Shown here piece after piece: positions 1 to 11,874 of a DNA stretch of 64,000 nucleotides. Positions within the stretch are counted from its first letter, which is position 1. Every line of letters begins with the position of its first letter. A program made the position numbers and the translations under genes. Source of the DNA: Aldrovandia affinis. Taxonomy: Eukaryota; Chordata; Actinopteri; Notacanthiformes; Halosauridae. Location: the NCBI GenBank assembly GCA_029706075.1, contig JAINUG010000175.1, forward strand, positions 1,733,983 to 1,797,982. Reading direction: 5' to 3'. Under the pieces are notes generated by a model. It saw only the letters and a list, made by a program, of their open reading frames with translations, had not been told where the DNA came from and made no database searches.

Positions 1-66
1 GTTGGATGCGTCGGCTTTGATGTCGTCAGAAGCCCCCTCCGGTAGATCCGGCTTCGGTCCCAGAAC
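1..66 (-). CDS. gsn: gsn coding exon 5 (runs to window edge)
   Basis: Twenty-two codons reading [20 protein letters not shown] then SN, the end of G2 and the G2-G3 linker. The acceptor is a C-rich tract ending in cag at 69-67. The last codon is complete at position 1, so either the exon ends there or it continues outside the window. Confidence 0.9.
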
Positions 67-3000
67 CTGGGGGGTGAGGAGGAGAAGTGTTTTAGGAGAG
101 CATTTCAGTAGGGGCGTTTCAGTAGAGGTGTTTCAGTAGAGGTGTTTCAGGAGAGGTGTTTCAGTAGAGGGTGTTTCAGTAGAGGGTGTTTCAGTAGAGG
201 GTGTTTCAGTAGAGGTGTTTCCGTAGAGGGTGTTTCAGTAGAGGCGTTTCAGTAGAGGCATTTCAGTAGAGGCGTTTCAGTAGAGGAGTTTCGTTTCAGT
301 AGAGGTGTTTCAGTAGGGGGTGTTTCAGACTCACCTCCAGCATCTTCTCTCGCTCCACACCCTCGTCATTCACGTACACGCGGGCGCGGCCGCTGCGCTC
401 GTTGTCACGGATACCCTTGGCGACCTGCGTGGCCTTCAGCTTCTCAAAGCGGTTGCTCTGGGAACCGCACCACTGGTAGATCTCCTGCGGGGGTCAGGAG
501 GAAAAGGGTTTCTGCCCTGGTCTACTGGTGGATTCTGCTTTACTAGTGAATAAAGTCTGATGGGTTAGCTTAAATAATTGTTTAAAATATTGCAGTTATG
601 ACTGAATTATTGACATCTTTATTTGACTGATTTTGAGGTACCCTGGCTGACCCTCGGACCTCTCTTAAGAGAGATATGCAAAAAGACAAATTCCAATTAC
701 CTTGTGTGTGTAACTTGTGTAACATGGCAAATAAAGAATATCATTATCATCGCCTGACCAATGAGGAGCCAGACCCCTGCATCACGTGACTCACGTTTCC
801 GAGGTCCAGGATAAAGCAGTCTCCCTGGTTGAAGCTGTCCCAGCTGACCGGCACCTCCGTTGCCCTGACAACGCGGCGACCTTTGACCTGCAGCACCCGC
901 TGCATGATGACCTCGTTGGTGACCACGTGTCTGAACCCTGAAGCCACACCCCCTTTCTGGAACAATGAGCAAAAAAAAAAGAGATTTTAGTCCTCACTTT
1001 ATAAAGATATATATAAGAGAGAGAGAGAGAGTCATTATCTTCTTGGAACACCCAATCTTTGCCTCACTAACTCATCACTGCAGTGTCCTTTTCTCTCGCA
1101 TTCTGGAGAACACAGACACGAGACTCAGCTTCTGCTCACTCCACGGTCACACAGAGGAGTACACGTCATGTGCAGCTGGTGCAGGCGAACAGTCTCCAGA
1201 TCAGCCAGAGCCCCTCTTACATAAAGAGACCGGGACAGCGGTGCCAAAATCACTAAACTCCTCTCCCCCTAACAGTCCTTTAGCAGGATGTGCACTCGAC
1301 AAATATACATAAACAAACATATTTTTGTTCTATTGTGTGGCTCAGTAGGTAGAGCATGGCACTGACAACCCTGACAAAGTTGTGGGTTCGATTCCCATTA
1401 GGACCACATGTACTGAAAAATTTATGCATTCATTACTGTAAGTCGCTTTGGATAAAAGCGTCTGCTAAATGTATATTTTAAAGACAATCAAAGTGTACAG
1501 ATTGATCAGACTGGTCCAGATTGATCAGATTGGTCATATTGATCAGATTGGTCAGACTGGTCCAGACACAGGTTCTACACACCATGTACTTCAGGCCGGA
1601 TTTGAAGTACCCCAGGAAGGCTCTGGACTCGTGGCCCTGGACCTCGCGGTACTGGATGGGTTTGCCGCCCAGGTAGTCGTCCATTTGCACGGTGAAGATG
1701 GCCGCCGCTCCACTCTCATCCTGGCTACAGAAATCGCCTGCAAGCGAAACGAGAGAGAGAGCAGACACTCATCACACCCTACACCCCAGCCAGACCCCTC
1801 CGCTCTGCCTCCTCTGGCAAACTGACTGTCCCATCCCACCGGGCGCCCGGCAGCCGCTCCTCGCGGTCTAGCCTCTTCTCTGTCCTGACCCCCCGGTGGT
1901 GGAACGACCTTCCGCAATCGGTCAGGACCCCGGAATCACTGGCAATCTTCCGCAAAACCCACCTCTTCAGACTCCACTACCACTGACTCTGTACATCTAG
2001 CTAATTGTCATCACCACTGCCAACATGTTTAATACTGCATTTCGTAATATGTATCTATGATTAACTTTCCCTTCCCAGTGTTACAGGTACGGTGTGCAGC
2101 TGCCAACAATGATGCCTATCTCTGTATTACTGCACTGATCTCTTGCGTGAACTGTGATTGATCTTACCATGTATTAATGCACATCTTGTAAGTCGCTCTG
2201 GATAAGAGCGTCTGCTAAATGCTTACAATGTAAAATGCAGACAGTGGTCAAGAAGTTAATTCAAGAGGAAAACTGTGGGTTCCTATGTTCACCTTACACT
2301 GCTCACCTGGTGGAACAGTTTCAGCAAAAAGGTCTGTACAACAATCAAACAGAACAACACAGCCACAGTTAAGTCAAGCGTGGGTTTAAAGCAGAACACA
2401 GCTGCTCTTTAGACAATGATCTATGAGTATATATCTTACATTTACCATTTTAACATCTACATCTAACTTCTTCCCTAGTTGAAATTTGAGGCCTGTTGGA
2501 TCGGTTACCTTGCAACACTTCTCCCTGCAGTTAGGGGCTGTCTGGGCATATTTATCTCACTTAAACACATGATTGTCACCAGATACCAAACGTTCCTCAG
2601 GGAGAATTCTTCAGACCAGTTGCCGACTCTGATAGCTGGGAGGGTGGGCCTACATGCCACAGAGAGGTCTGTGGTCTGTGCACGAGGCCAGACACAAACT
2701 CCCTCCCAAAATAGCCGAGCGACACAACAGCCATCAAGCTGAGCTGAGAGCGAGGCGTGCCCACACCAGGGACAATGTGATCAATCAATCGATCGATCAG
2801 GATTTTATTAACCCAGAGGGGTTTGGCGTGCAGACAGGCTCACGCACAAAAACACACACAACATATAAAACGTAAAACACACAGTGACACTGAGTCATGA
2901 CCCTCATTACCGTACCTTGTGAACAATAATCTTTCATCTAAACATTGTTTACACCTGTTACTACCAAGTAATAGATGTAATGCTGTTAAAAAAAAAAAAG

Positions 3001-3294
3001 GGCATAATGGAATACGGCAGGACGTTTTCTCTTTTAAACCCAGTGGAACTCACCCATTGGTGGACAGAGGCAGGTGTGACCCCCCCAGAAGCCCCCCTTA
3101 CCGAGCCAGAAGTGCAGGTCGTACTGCAGGTTTCCGGAGCGCTGTTTGATGGTGTTGAGGACCAGGTAGGCGTCGCCCGTGTAGAAGCCCCCGTACAGGT
3201 TATCTGGCACCGCCACCAGGTCCAACTTCTCCACCCTCCACACCTGCAGGCCCGGCTGCTGGCCCGCCCGCTCAAACTCCGGGTGGTACACCAT
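1..3294 (-). CDS. gsn: Gelsolin, N-terminal part (domain G1 and most of G2), five coding exons
   Basis: Gelsolin severs, caps and nucleates actin filaments under Ca2+ and PIP2 control, in cytosol or (another isoform) plasma. Five exons at 3102-3294, 1583-1737, 795-956, 335-484 and 1-66 join in phase into 242 residues starting [21 protein letters not shown]1 shows [26 protein letters not shown] (the Gly-Asp, Glu and Asp used for Ca2+ and actin-shared Ca2+), and G2 shows the basic PIP2-type segment [22 protein letters not shown] and [14 protein letters not shown]. The family is about 720-780 residues with six repeats, so roughly two thirds lies off the left edge. The start is the Met of the cytoplasmic isoform; no signal-peptide exon was recognised. 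Adjacent divergent rab14 matches the human neighbourhood. Scinderin is less likely: LGPKP, FHVV-type G2 and the KATQV stretch fit gelsolin better. Which teleost paralogue (a or b) is not decided. Confidence 0.95.
100..330. repeat. Minisatellite in gsn intron, 14-16-bp unit
   Basis: About 15 imperfect tandem copies of agtagaggtgtttc (variants gggtgtttc, ggcgtttc) fill most of the intron between coding exons 4 and 5. The array stops a few bases short of the exon 4 donor. No coding meaning is evident. Confidence 0.9.
335..484 (-). CDS. gsn: gsn coding exon 4
   Basis: Exactly 50 codons, [20 protein letters not shown] through the conserved [14 protein letters not shown] to EREKMLE. The acceptor cag is at 487-485 and the donor gtgagt follows position 335. 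It encodes the actin side-binding helix region of G2. Confidence 0.95.
795..956 (-). CDS. gsn: gsn coding exon 3
   Basis: Exactly 54 codons, from [16 protein letters not shown] through [20 protein letters not shown] to [10 protein letters not shown]. It holds the PIP2/actin-binding basic stretch and the conserved Asp in GDCFILD that binds Ca2+ in G2. The acceptor is ttccag, the donor gtgagt. Confidence 0.95.
1336..1482 (+). mobile_element. tRNA-derived SINE with L2-like tail
   Basis: The head tggctcagtaggtagagca fits a Pol III A box and gtgggttcgattccca fits a B box. The body ends gtaagtcgctttggataaa, agcgtctgctaaatg, the same tail as the L2 LINE copies here. It is a 147-bp copy in the gsn intron, orientation opposite to gsn. 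Other copies of this family lie at 11875, 12137 and 26518. Confidence 0.85.
1583..1737 (-). CDS. gsn: gsn coding exon 2
   Basis: 155 nt: two bases complete a Gly codon, then 51 codons [20 protein letters not shown] to [12 protein letters not shown]. It is the second half of G1 with the Ca2+ ligands Glu (QDESG) and Asp (QMDDY). The acceptor is cttgcag; the donor gtgtgt is usable but weaker than the others in this gene. Confidence 0.93.
1767..2238 (+). mobile_element. 5'-truncated L2-clade LINE, 3' end
   Basis: The sequence tracks the 3' part of the longer L2 at 61160-61640 almost base by base (end of the RT C-terminal region, then 3' UTR), and ends with the ctggataagagcgtctgcta tail. It is a dead 5'-truncated copy in a gsn intron, immediately beyond the exon 2 acceptor. 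Confidence 0.88.
2240..3100. other. Rest of gsn intron, no recognised element
   Basis: No coding signal or clear repeat apart from a short ATCA/ATCG run near 2778-2800 and a poly-A tract near 2988. It looks like ordinary intron sequence. Confidence 0.6.
3102..3294 (-). CDS. gsn: gsn coding exon 1 with cytoplasmic start Met
   Basis: 64 codons plus one base. It begins [20 protein letters not shown], as in cytoplasmic gelsolin MVVEHPEFLKAG, and ends DLHFWLG before gtaagg. The acceptor cag at 3298-3296 leaves one C before ATG, so this is an internal exon and a 5' noncoding exon must lie further right. Confidence 0.93.
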
Positions 3295-3597
3295 GCTGCC
3301 TGGAGACAGGACAAACAGCCGGGTCAAAACCGGGCCCAACGTCCCGTCCCAGCCAAGCCTGGGGGCTTCCTCCCCTGCTGCACCCATAAACCCACATTCG
3401 GTTATAAACCTGATTAAAGTGACACTCATTAAACTCCTGTAACCATTATTGTCACGTCAATATATGCAATTCATGCATACATTGTAATATATTCTAAAAT
3501 ATGTGCACTGTATTGCAAAAAAACGAGCATGCTAATAATTCTGTACGTTGTCATATTTGCAGTATACCTTGATGTTTAAAACATGTTCTTTAGTAAC

Positions 3598-3790
3598 GGG
3601 TCACAGGGTGGTGCAGTGGTTAGGAAACAGAGCGTGTCGCCCAAAGGTTACAGGTTCAAATCCGCAGTTGTGCACAGTCAATCGGGCATTTGTGACCCGG
3701 TGGGGAGTGGCTTAAAGAATGTGGGCGCCCGAATTGATGGAGGGGGTGCCCCTGCTCACCATTTCCCCAGTGCCTGTTGCCTGTCCTGCT
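3598..3790 (+). mobile_element. tRNA-derived SINE, second head type
   Basis: ggtgcagtggttaggaaac resembles an A box and ggttacaggttcaaatcc a B box, about 35 bp apart. The body runs into gtgacccggtggggagtggc. The 3' limit is not clear. It lies in the presumed gsn intron 1. Confidence 0.6.
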
Positions 3791-4124
3791 ACTTGGATTA
3801 CCTGCTTTTACTCAAAGTATGCCGAATGCACTGAAGTCCTGTTCCCAAGTGTTAGCAGTTAAACGACAGTTATACAAGCTCCAGGAATGTGTGTTATTTG
3901 AGCTCTGGATGCCCCGTCCCAGCCTGGGGGCTTCCTCCACTGCAGGCTCACAGTCAGGGGCACAGTCAAGGTCACAGTGAAGGGCACAGGAACAGGAAGT
4001 GGGTCAGAACTCCGGCCGGTGCCCACAGCTGTGCCACACCGAGCCCTTCTGTCGGGTGGAGCCAGACTCCCAACAGACCAAACGGCACAGCTGTTCATCT
4101 CATCAGACTGCCAACTACTTACAC

Positions 4125-4256
4125 ACTCACACACACACGCACGCGCACGCACGCACGCAAAGAAACATGCGCATACACACACACAATAATGCACACAAAG
4201 ACACACACACACACACACACACAATAATACACACACTCGCACACACACACACACAC
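4125..4256. repeat. CA microsatellite
   Basis: Interrupted (CA)n with CACG variants. Translations of it are only repeated Thr-His or Val-Cys and are not genes. Confidence 0.95.
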
Positions 4257-4494
4257 TTCAGCCCTGTCTGTGCCCAGAGGGCCCTGTGGCGCTGTGATAA
4301 GTGCTTGTGAAGAGGGAGCTATGCGCGGCGCTGAGATTACCACTGGAGGCCGGGCCGGGCCCAGAGAGCTCCGGGATGTTTGAGATGTGAGTACGGCCCG
4401 GCCCAGGGTACAGACACATCGATACTCAGCGTGGGCACGCAATAACAACAGCAGACAGGGAACAAACGCCCCTCCCTCTGCTCTCCCTCACCCT

Positions 4495-5225
4495 GGTCTC
4501 TCTACGCTCCACACACCGATCTCTACACTCCACACACTGATCTCCACACACCTATCTCTACACTCCACACACCGATCTCTATACTCCACACACTCCCCAC
4601 ACCGATATCTACACTCCTGTAAGAAATACGGCAGCAGTCTGATCTTGATGAAGAAGGGTTTATTTCAGTAGCGACAGTAACAGTAAGTAAATGACAGGTA
4701 ATACAAGAATACCAGCAAGCACTCTGGACTCAGCGGAGTTCGTCTGAATGCCCTTCTCCCAACTGAATGACTCTAAATACTCTTTTTTCGGCTTTGTTTT
4801 TCTGAGGCGGGAAACAGAAATGTGTATTCAGAAATAATGTGATTGATTTAAGGAAGCCAGTGTCCGGCCTCCTTAAATCAATCAGTTCGCTCATCACTAT
4901 GAGGGGTCTGATTAATTCAGTTCCCGGGGCCTAGCCAGGAAACAGTCTACTGTATTGTTGATCAAGACTAAATGGTTGACCTGAGTAGCCATTTGATCAC
5001 CTATCCATGTATTCTACTGGCCATTGGTTTCAGGAGTTTCTCTGTCTCTTCCTCTCAATCACCTATTCATATGTCAATGACTGCCTCCATTTGGCCGCAC
5101 AGATCCTTTGTAATTGTGATATGATTTACCCGTCAGCTTACAGTTCAATATCTCTACACTCCACACACCAATCTCTACACTCCACACACTCCACACACCA
5201 ATATCTATGCTCCACACACTGATAC
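4495..5225. repeat. Minisatellite ctccacacaccgatctctaca, split by an LTR insertion
   Basis: Copies of a 10-22-bp unit based on ctctacactccacacac lie at 4495-4617 and again at 5143-5222. The block between them is an LTR-like insertion, so the array predates it. Confidence 0.75.
4618..5142 (-). mobile_element. Solo LTR-like fossil, about 525 bp
   Basis: The block is bounded by TGTAAG and CTTACA, a short inverted repeat with the TG...CA ends of LTRs. On the minus strand an AATAAA lies about 45 bp before the 3' end, as in an R region. It sits inside a minisatellite. No internal region or clear target duplication is seen, so it is a solo LTR of uncertain (Gypsy- or ERV-like) family; age not estimable without other copies. 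Confidence 0.55.
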
Positions 5226-6535
5226 CTCACGGTGCAGACCGTGTGCATTAAAAGGTCACAGGGCGTCTCGAAAGGGAAGGGCCTGAATGTAAATATTTGC
5301 TGAGCTCTCTCGGGCTGTGGTCGGGCTGATAAGACCTAGCCCCCGTGCTTAATTTCCTCTCTGATGGGGCGTTCTGTTAACACGCTCAGCTGACTGAGCC
5401 TTCCCGTGAGGGGAGAGAGAGAGATGTTACGCAACAAATCTGTGTTTCTTTTCCCCTCTTTCAAATCCTGAAACTAATAACTCTACCAGTTCAGCATCCC
5501 GATCACCACAGATGCATTCTGGGAATGTACTTAGTTCCCAGTTCTGAACAGTAAACACCATTCCTGACTGGAGTGACTGACAGGCGACTGCATTCCGGAA
5601 GAGCCCAAAGATCCGTCTGCATGTCTGCTTGGGTCGGACTGTGGTTAGGACGCCATTTTGTTTCTACAGCAGCTCCTTCTGCAGTTTAGGATCAGGTCTA
5701 GCTTCATACATTCTTTTTTATTTTTTTGTAGAAGGACGCCCACACTGTTTGAAAAGAATCCTCTTGTGGTCGAGGTCCTCGGGAGGGGAAGTGGTTTCAG
5801 AAAGCATGCAACCCTAAACTTATTTTCCATCTCTTTTCCCCCCCAAACTAACTCTCTAGCTCTTGCATCAGGTCACTGTCTCTTTCAAACCAAACATTCC
5901 TTGCAGAATTTTCCAAACGTGGGCATGGCAATAAGTCACGGATGTTTTGCTGCTTTGCAACGGCCACAATTTGTCCTGATGGCAACAGAGAAGTGTGTAC
6001 GGGCCACAAACTCAATGAACTAGACAAGAGAGCACACCCAGAGTTAGCGAGGGGTTCACAAATAAGCTACGGTGAAAAATAAATCCATCTGCTTCCAATT
6101 TACTAGTTATACCAACACTGTGGCATGCATGCCTTAAATATATATATATTCTTTGACTAATTTTTAACCCCTTGTTTTTGGAATGTTGAATTGTAATTTT
6201 AGGCCTGTCTCAGGGCTGTCACATTTTAAATTCACATATGTATATTTGGGAGAGCGAAGATTAGCACCCTCTCTCCTCTCTGCCAGCTGAGCTGCGCAGT
6301 CACTGCATCAGAGGAGGGGCCCCATGCGCAGCTGGTGCAGTCAGAGGGCCCATGCGCAGCTGGTGCAGTCAGAGTGCCTGTCAAATTCCACCCTCCTTGG
6401 ACAACACTACACAATGCACCACCCTGCGCTGGCAAGGTCACAATTACGACTTGATAACAGACCATGGGGCACACCCACACCCTGGACCCCATTGTCTTAG
6501 CATGATAGGTGACCCAGCGACGCCCATTCCTTACA
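5226..6535. other. Noncoding stretch, nothing recognised
   Basis: No exon-like frame with splice sites and no clear repeat. A CCATGCGCAGCTGGTGCAGT unit is duplicated at about 6323-6370. The best reading is gsn intron 1. Confidence 0.5.
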
Positions 6536-6540
6536 TTTTG

Positions 6541-6640
6541 AGTGGCTGTTAGGACCTGGACTTGTAACCTGAAGGTTGTGAGTTCAGTTCCCAGGCAGGT
6601 TATTGTACAAAGTGTGGTGCTAAATTATTTCAGTAACATA
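6541..6640 (+). mobile_element. SINE head fragment
   Basis: gttaggacctggacttgtaa followed by gaaggttgtgagttcagttc resembles the A and B boxes of the SINE head that is complete (reverse) at 21583-21817. The tail is missing or diverged. Confidence 0.5.
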
Positions 6641-9285
6641 TGATACTGTACAAATTAATAATTAATATATCAAATTTGAGTATTCCTGGCAAAACGCTGT
6701 ACCATGTGCATAATTCCTGGATGTGCTGCATTACTCAACCAACGGTAATATAGTTAAAAGTCATGATTTTTCACTTCGGAGTTAAGGCTATACACATGTA
6801 ATTTGGTGATTTGCCATGGAATAGACTGTCCATGATAAAGGGAATATAAAAATATAAAAAAGCCAATGTTTCACTTTTTCTAATGGTAGAGTAACACCAG
6901 GAGGAATCATTGAATTTCATGTTGAAACAAAACAATTTAGGGCGTTTCCACTGCTGTTAAACTCAGAAAAGGGTATTTTTTGACCTGAGAACAACACAAT
7001 TAAACATTAACCTTATGAAGAAGGAATTAATACACAATTTATGACAGGAAAGGCTTATGAAAGCTAAAGTCCACTTCCCTGTCACCATGAATCACACATC
7101 TACAGTCAAATTGTGAAGTAAAAATAGATAGTTGATACTCAGCTATCTACCAATCACAGACACCCACCAGCAGGAGGTAATTATTACATTATTATTAGGG
7201 AACTGCCCCCCCCCGTGCAAATATCACGTGAGACGGGAACCGTGCCTGCTGCGGGGGGCTGGTTTTACATAACCAAATCTGCGCCCCACAGAGTCACAGA
7301 GAGGAACATGGGAGAGGGGAAAGTGTGGCTGGCTCGGGGGGCTGGATTTACATAACCAAATCTCTGCCGCGCTCACGGCCACAGACTCACAGAGGAGAGG
7401 GCTGTTCCCCCTCAGAGGTCACACCAAACCCTCCAGTGATCAGATCCCGAGCGAGGGGCTTTCACATCGAAAACACAATCTGTACTGGAACGGAAAACCA
7501 CCGCCCTGCCTTTCAGCCATCAGACATTTCACAACGACCAATGGCCAGCGTGATGAACAAAGCAGCAGCCAGAGGAGGCCACTAACCTCACATCCCCATG
7601 CAGACCCCGGGTACAGCACACAGCCAAAGGGCACACTCTCACATGTGACCTGTTTGGATAACAGAGGGACCCCCATCGCGCACAACATGAAGAGGAAGTT
7701 GTTCTCTACTGGTCGCGCGCGTATGTTAGGTGGTCCTATGGCAACGTTGCAAAATACCCCTGCAGTTCCTGCTTTTCAAGTAGGTTTGCAATGACAAAAT
7801 ATGACCAATATTTGACAGAATATCACCAATTTAAAAAACAAAAAAGAGAATTTTACAGAAGTTTGCACTGTCTGGGAGTAATGTTTTATTTCTTAATTTT
7901 GTTGTTTGTGGTTTTGAACAGGAAATGCATTTTTAAAAAGATATAAATTCTGATAACATACTGTATTTTTTTTAAAGTTGTTTTAATTGTACAAGAAACC
8001 ATTGATGAAAATGACTGATGATGTTGCACTAGTGAGATTTTTAAAGACTGATGAGGAAAGTAAAACATGGATTTCTCACGACAGAAATATAAACAAGCAG
8101 CTTTGATGATGCTCTTCCTTTCTGTATTTCAGATATGAATCATATTTCAGGTTATTTGATATATATATATATATATATTATTTCAGGTTATTTGTTAGAT
8201 TTATATATTTATATATTTAAGGATCTGTGTTTGACCTGCACCCCTTTAAGCAGGGACTCGGGTGGTATAAATAGTCTACAGGTCACATGACTGCAGACTG
8301 CAGTCTGATTGGCAGATGATGTGCTGCAGTCATCCACCCCCGTGAGTGACTCAGTCCTGCCCGGATCCACAGCCGACCCCGCCACCCACACACCCAGCCC
8401 CCGACTGGACGCCCCGCTTCCCAGCACAAGATATCAGATATGAGGGGGTACATCACCAATCCATTTGTAATGCTACCCTCTTAGAGACATTAGACCTTGC
8501 ATTACTGCAAACTACACTGACCATCAGGAATCACACAGACACATAGCACATACACACAATAAACACACACACTCACACACAAAAACCACACACACACACA
8601 CACAACACATCAGCACACACACACACACACAGCCATGTCCTGCAGATAATCAGTGCGTTTGATCTGAGAGTGTGTGTGCTGGGAGTCTACAGGCATAGAT
8701 GTGGCCACCTGCACTAGCACAGCAATAGTTGGGATAATCCTCTCAGGCCCCACAGCACAAATCCCAAACCTGCCTTTCACACAGCACGGATAAAACTGTT
8801 CAAAACAACACAGTAAAAACAACACAGAAGCCAGTACCAGAAATGCCACTGCAGCAGTGTCCAAGAACCCCCCCCACGCCCTTTCTACAGCAATTACTGT
8901 TTGAAAAGCCAGCCGTCTGAATAACAGTGGAGTCATGCAGGGACTGGGGCCTTCACTCTGCTTTATGGGATCGTTATTTCTGCACGGACGAAGGGGAAGA
9001 GATCCGACGAGCACAAAATGGCCGCCTGTCCAGAGAGGACGGACACTGCACTGAGATTCACACAGACACCTCTTCATCCAAAACGTTCATACTGTCTCAC
9101 GTGCAAAATGAAACAACGCTAATATAATCAACTATTTCCTAATAGGTAGAAGTAGAAAGACCACAAGTCTTCTGTGCTAAATGTCGTCCATACTCCGTAA
9201 TGACAGAGCACCTCAGGTTCAAGCCATACACAGCTGCACACAGAATACTACATGACTGGGTTTCAGCAGAGGCCTTTACCCAGGG
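6640..9285. other. Noncoding stretch with simple repeats
   Basis: AT-rich sequence without exon-like frames. It holds an (AT)n run at 8158-8180 and CA repeats at 8550-8632. Short open frames here have no family resemblance. Confidence 0.5.
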
Positions 9286-9289
9286 CAAC

Positions 9290-9440
9290 TCACAGAGCTC
9301 ACATTTCACACTTGATCCATTCACACAGCTGTATATTTACTGGGGGTAATTAAGCAGTTTGCTTAAGGGTACCTTGGCAGTGCCCCCACTTGGAAATCGA
9401 GCCTGCAACCTCTGGTGCCTCTGGCACAGTCACCCCTGCC
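9290..9440 (-). mobile_element. Partial SINE, same family as 21583-21817
   Basis: cacagctgtatatttactgg, taccttggcagtgcccccac and ctgcaacctctggtgcc match the body and B-box side of the nested SINE at 21583-21817 in reverse orientation. The L2-like tail is absent. Confidence 0.6.
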
Positions 9441-9534
9441 AGACAGGCTTTGCCCCCGAAACAGACAGAGCAGAGAGTGTACCGATGATACTGATCGACA
9501 TCACACCACTGTGGGTCACCTGGAGGGGAGGAAC

Positions 9535-9560
9535 TGTGTGTGTTTGAGTGTGTGTGCATG

Positions 9561-9592
<32 letters not shown>

Positions 9593-9597
9593 GGGGG
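9535..9597. repeat. GT microsatellite
   Basis: Nearly uninterrupted (GT)n ending in a G run. Confidence 0.95.
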
Positions 9598-10454
9598 GAG
9601 GGTGACGTGTTTTTTCCACTGCTAAGCATCCATCCCAACACAACCCTCCCCCCACCCCTCTCTCCCCCCCTGTTTTTGGGGAGGGAAAAAAGTGAGTCAG
9701 ATTGCACAAATGTCCTCCAGCTTTTGCAAATGTTGACACAAAGCACAAGACACCTTTTAACAGGAAGCATGGGGGCACTTTATTGCATTATAAAGTGTTG
9801 GGTGAGGTAATGGGCCGGGCTGTTCGGCCCATCGATGAGGCCAAATAAGGTTCAAAGTCCATGCCAGAGATTACAAGGCTGATTACCCTTTGGGTAAACG
9901 TAGGTCTTTCTTTCACAGGCAGGGTTAAAACAGGTATAAACCTGATGTTTGAGCAGGCACAAGCCCAATCTGCACCCAAACCAGAACTGCAGAGGAAGTC
10001 AAAAGTAGAAGCTCTGCTGCTCTGGGTTTGGAGAGTTTTAGCTGGTAGAAAATGCTTCAGCCTCACATGGTTTCTCCAGCCCAGCTCAGAACAGACAGCT
10101 GTTTGTTGAGGTTCACTGGAAAATAGTCAGGTCTTGGCATTCTTTCCTCTGGCTCCACACAGTACGGCGTCTGACTAGACTGTGATATTCTCTCCAATAT
10201 TTTGAGAACCTTCCCTAATCACAGGAAAAGGCCTTGGTAATACTTCCTGCCCATGGGACCGTGTCAAAACCACGTTACGGGGAAGAGTCAACCAACAACC
10301 AAATAAGTTTTCTATATCAAATATTATATAATAAAATACAAAGCACTTTATCAATCCCCACAGGCGAAATATATATATTTTTTATGTTATTTCTAATAAT
10401 ATTTCTACTCTTAAGTTCCACACAAAACAATGGCAAAGATGACTCAGGGGGGCC

Positions 10455-10753
10455 TCGAATAGCGTAGCGGTCTAACGCACTCGCATTGACTGGTGCTTTG
10501 TGACTGTGAGCTGCCTATTGCGGTTTGAAACCCGACTGCGTCAGACCGGCCCTGATCGGGGGCGGCGTTTGGCTGTCCGCTCCAGGGGAAGGGGGGAGGG
10601 TGAGCTGGCACGAGCTCGTCCTGAAGCGCAAAAGGTGTCTCCAGAAAGTAGGTGGGCGAGTTCCGACCTCTGGGAATTAGCTTTCCCTGTAGAGACGGGC
10701 GGTGAGGGCGAATCGAAATAAATAGAGGGTATAATTGGCTACAAAAAAAAAAA
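10455..10753 (+). mobile_element. tRNA-derived SINE with poly-A tail (family with GTAATTGGCTAC end)
   Basis: The head tagcgtagcggtctaacgca is A-box-like and gcggtttgaaacccgac is B-box-like. A central domain tttggctgtccgctcc is followed by the tail aaataaatagagggtataat then tggctac and poly-A. ACTCAGG flanks both ends and is a likely target duplication. Related copies lie at 24411, 36095 and 43838. Confidence 0.85.
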
Positions 10754-10756
10754 TTC

Positions 10757-10858
10757 CACTCAGGCATCAAGGCGATGCTGCTCTTGCAGGGTTCCATCAG
10801 CAGGGATTTGTCCGAGTTGATTGACACTCCATTAGTCTGGTCTGACTCAGACACCGTG
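10757..10858 (-). other. Possible exon of unknown gene or gsn 5' exon
   Basis: On the minus strand a good acceptor (cccatcccagccttcag) precedes an open frame containing SESDQTNGVSINSDKSLL and MEPCKSSIALMPEW. The composition is protein-like, but no donor is seen before the SINE tail at 10753. I do not recognise the peptide. It could be an alternative gsn exon interrupted by the SINE, or chance. Confidence 0.25.
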
Positions 10859-10859
10859 C

Positions 10860-11870
10860 TGAAGGCTGGGATGGGAACACGCTGTTAAAATGGACAAGAG
10901 CTAAAGAGATTTAGGAAAGAAAAACATCTGCTAAAATGAGCACACGTGAATGTACACAGTACTACCTGAAGGCACATCTTATGTTTGTACAAAGTACAAA
11001 GCCACTGTCAAGGCTCTTTGCCCGAAAACAATTTCCAGTAAGTGTCTGGAAATGAACTCCTGGAGGAACGTGCACAAAGTAACAGCCCCATTTGCAAACG
11101 CTGCCATAAACAGACCAGGGGGCGTCCACACGAGCGCGTTACGGATGAGAGGTCGAACAGACGCCCTTACTCACTGCCATCGTTAAAGATCCCATGGTTC
11201 TTATTTCAAGGGTATAGGCGTTAGCCCCAGCATCTGTTGGCCTATTCACTCACAGCTGCAAACACAACAGTGATCGGTCTGTGGGCCTGGTCACAAGGCC
11301 AGGCGTGTACCAACCCCCCCCCAGGCAAACCACCTTCCTCTTTATCACGCTCTCTTAGTTCTGCAACGCTGGGGAGGAAGCTCATACTTCTGGATTATTG
11401 GAGTTTTTAAACAAAGACTCAGGAGAGACTCCTCAACCAGCTGAAACTAATCTCCCAACAGGTATAACATCACCATGCACCTTTCTCCCATCACGCTGAG
11501 CTGTTTCGGCCTGGGGGGTCAACAACCTTGTCCGACAGCCAGGTGCAATCCCACCTCTGGGCTCCAAGCCCAAGAACTAAATCCGCAACACAACCTTGCA
11601 TAAAATACTACATCCTGTGTGTCACTAAACCCTCTACTCTGAACGCACTTTCTCTGTATGAGTATTTCTTGCTGAATTTACAGAACGCACATCCACCTTT
11701 AATTTAACTCTCGCCATCCGTGCTATTTTGTGTATTTCGCATAGACATTTACTTTTTATACACACCATCACAAATATCTGAAGGTGATACAGTTCCACAG
11801 TAAAGCACTGTATATGGTTTTCAGTAACGTATATGGTTTTTTACAGTAATAATATAATGATAATATAATA
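10860..11870. other. Noncoding stretch, nothing recognised
   Basis: No coding or repeat signal beyond short low-complexity runs. The best reading is gsn intron 1. Confidence 0.45.
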
Positions 11871-11874
11871 ATAT

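Noticed and set aside
1336-1410. Functional tRNA gene
   Set aside because: It has A and B boxes, but no cloverleaf acceptor pairing and it continues into an L2-type tail, so it is a SINE.
1583-1590. Met instead of Lys before KGGVASGF in gelsolin as a defect
   Set aside because: The splice phases fit exactly and the change is tolerable; it is not evidence of damage.
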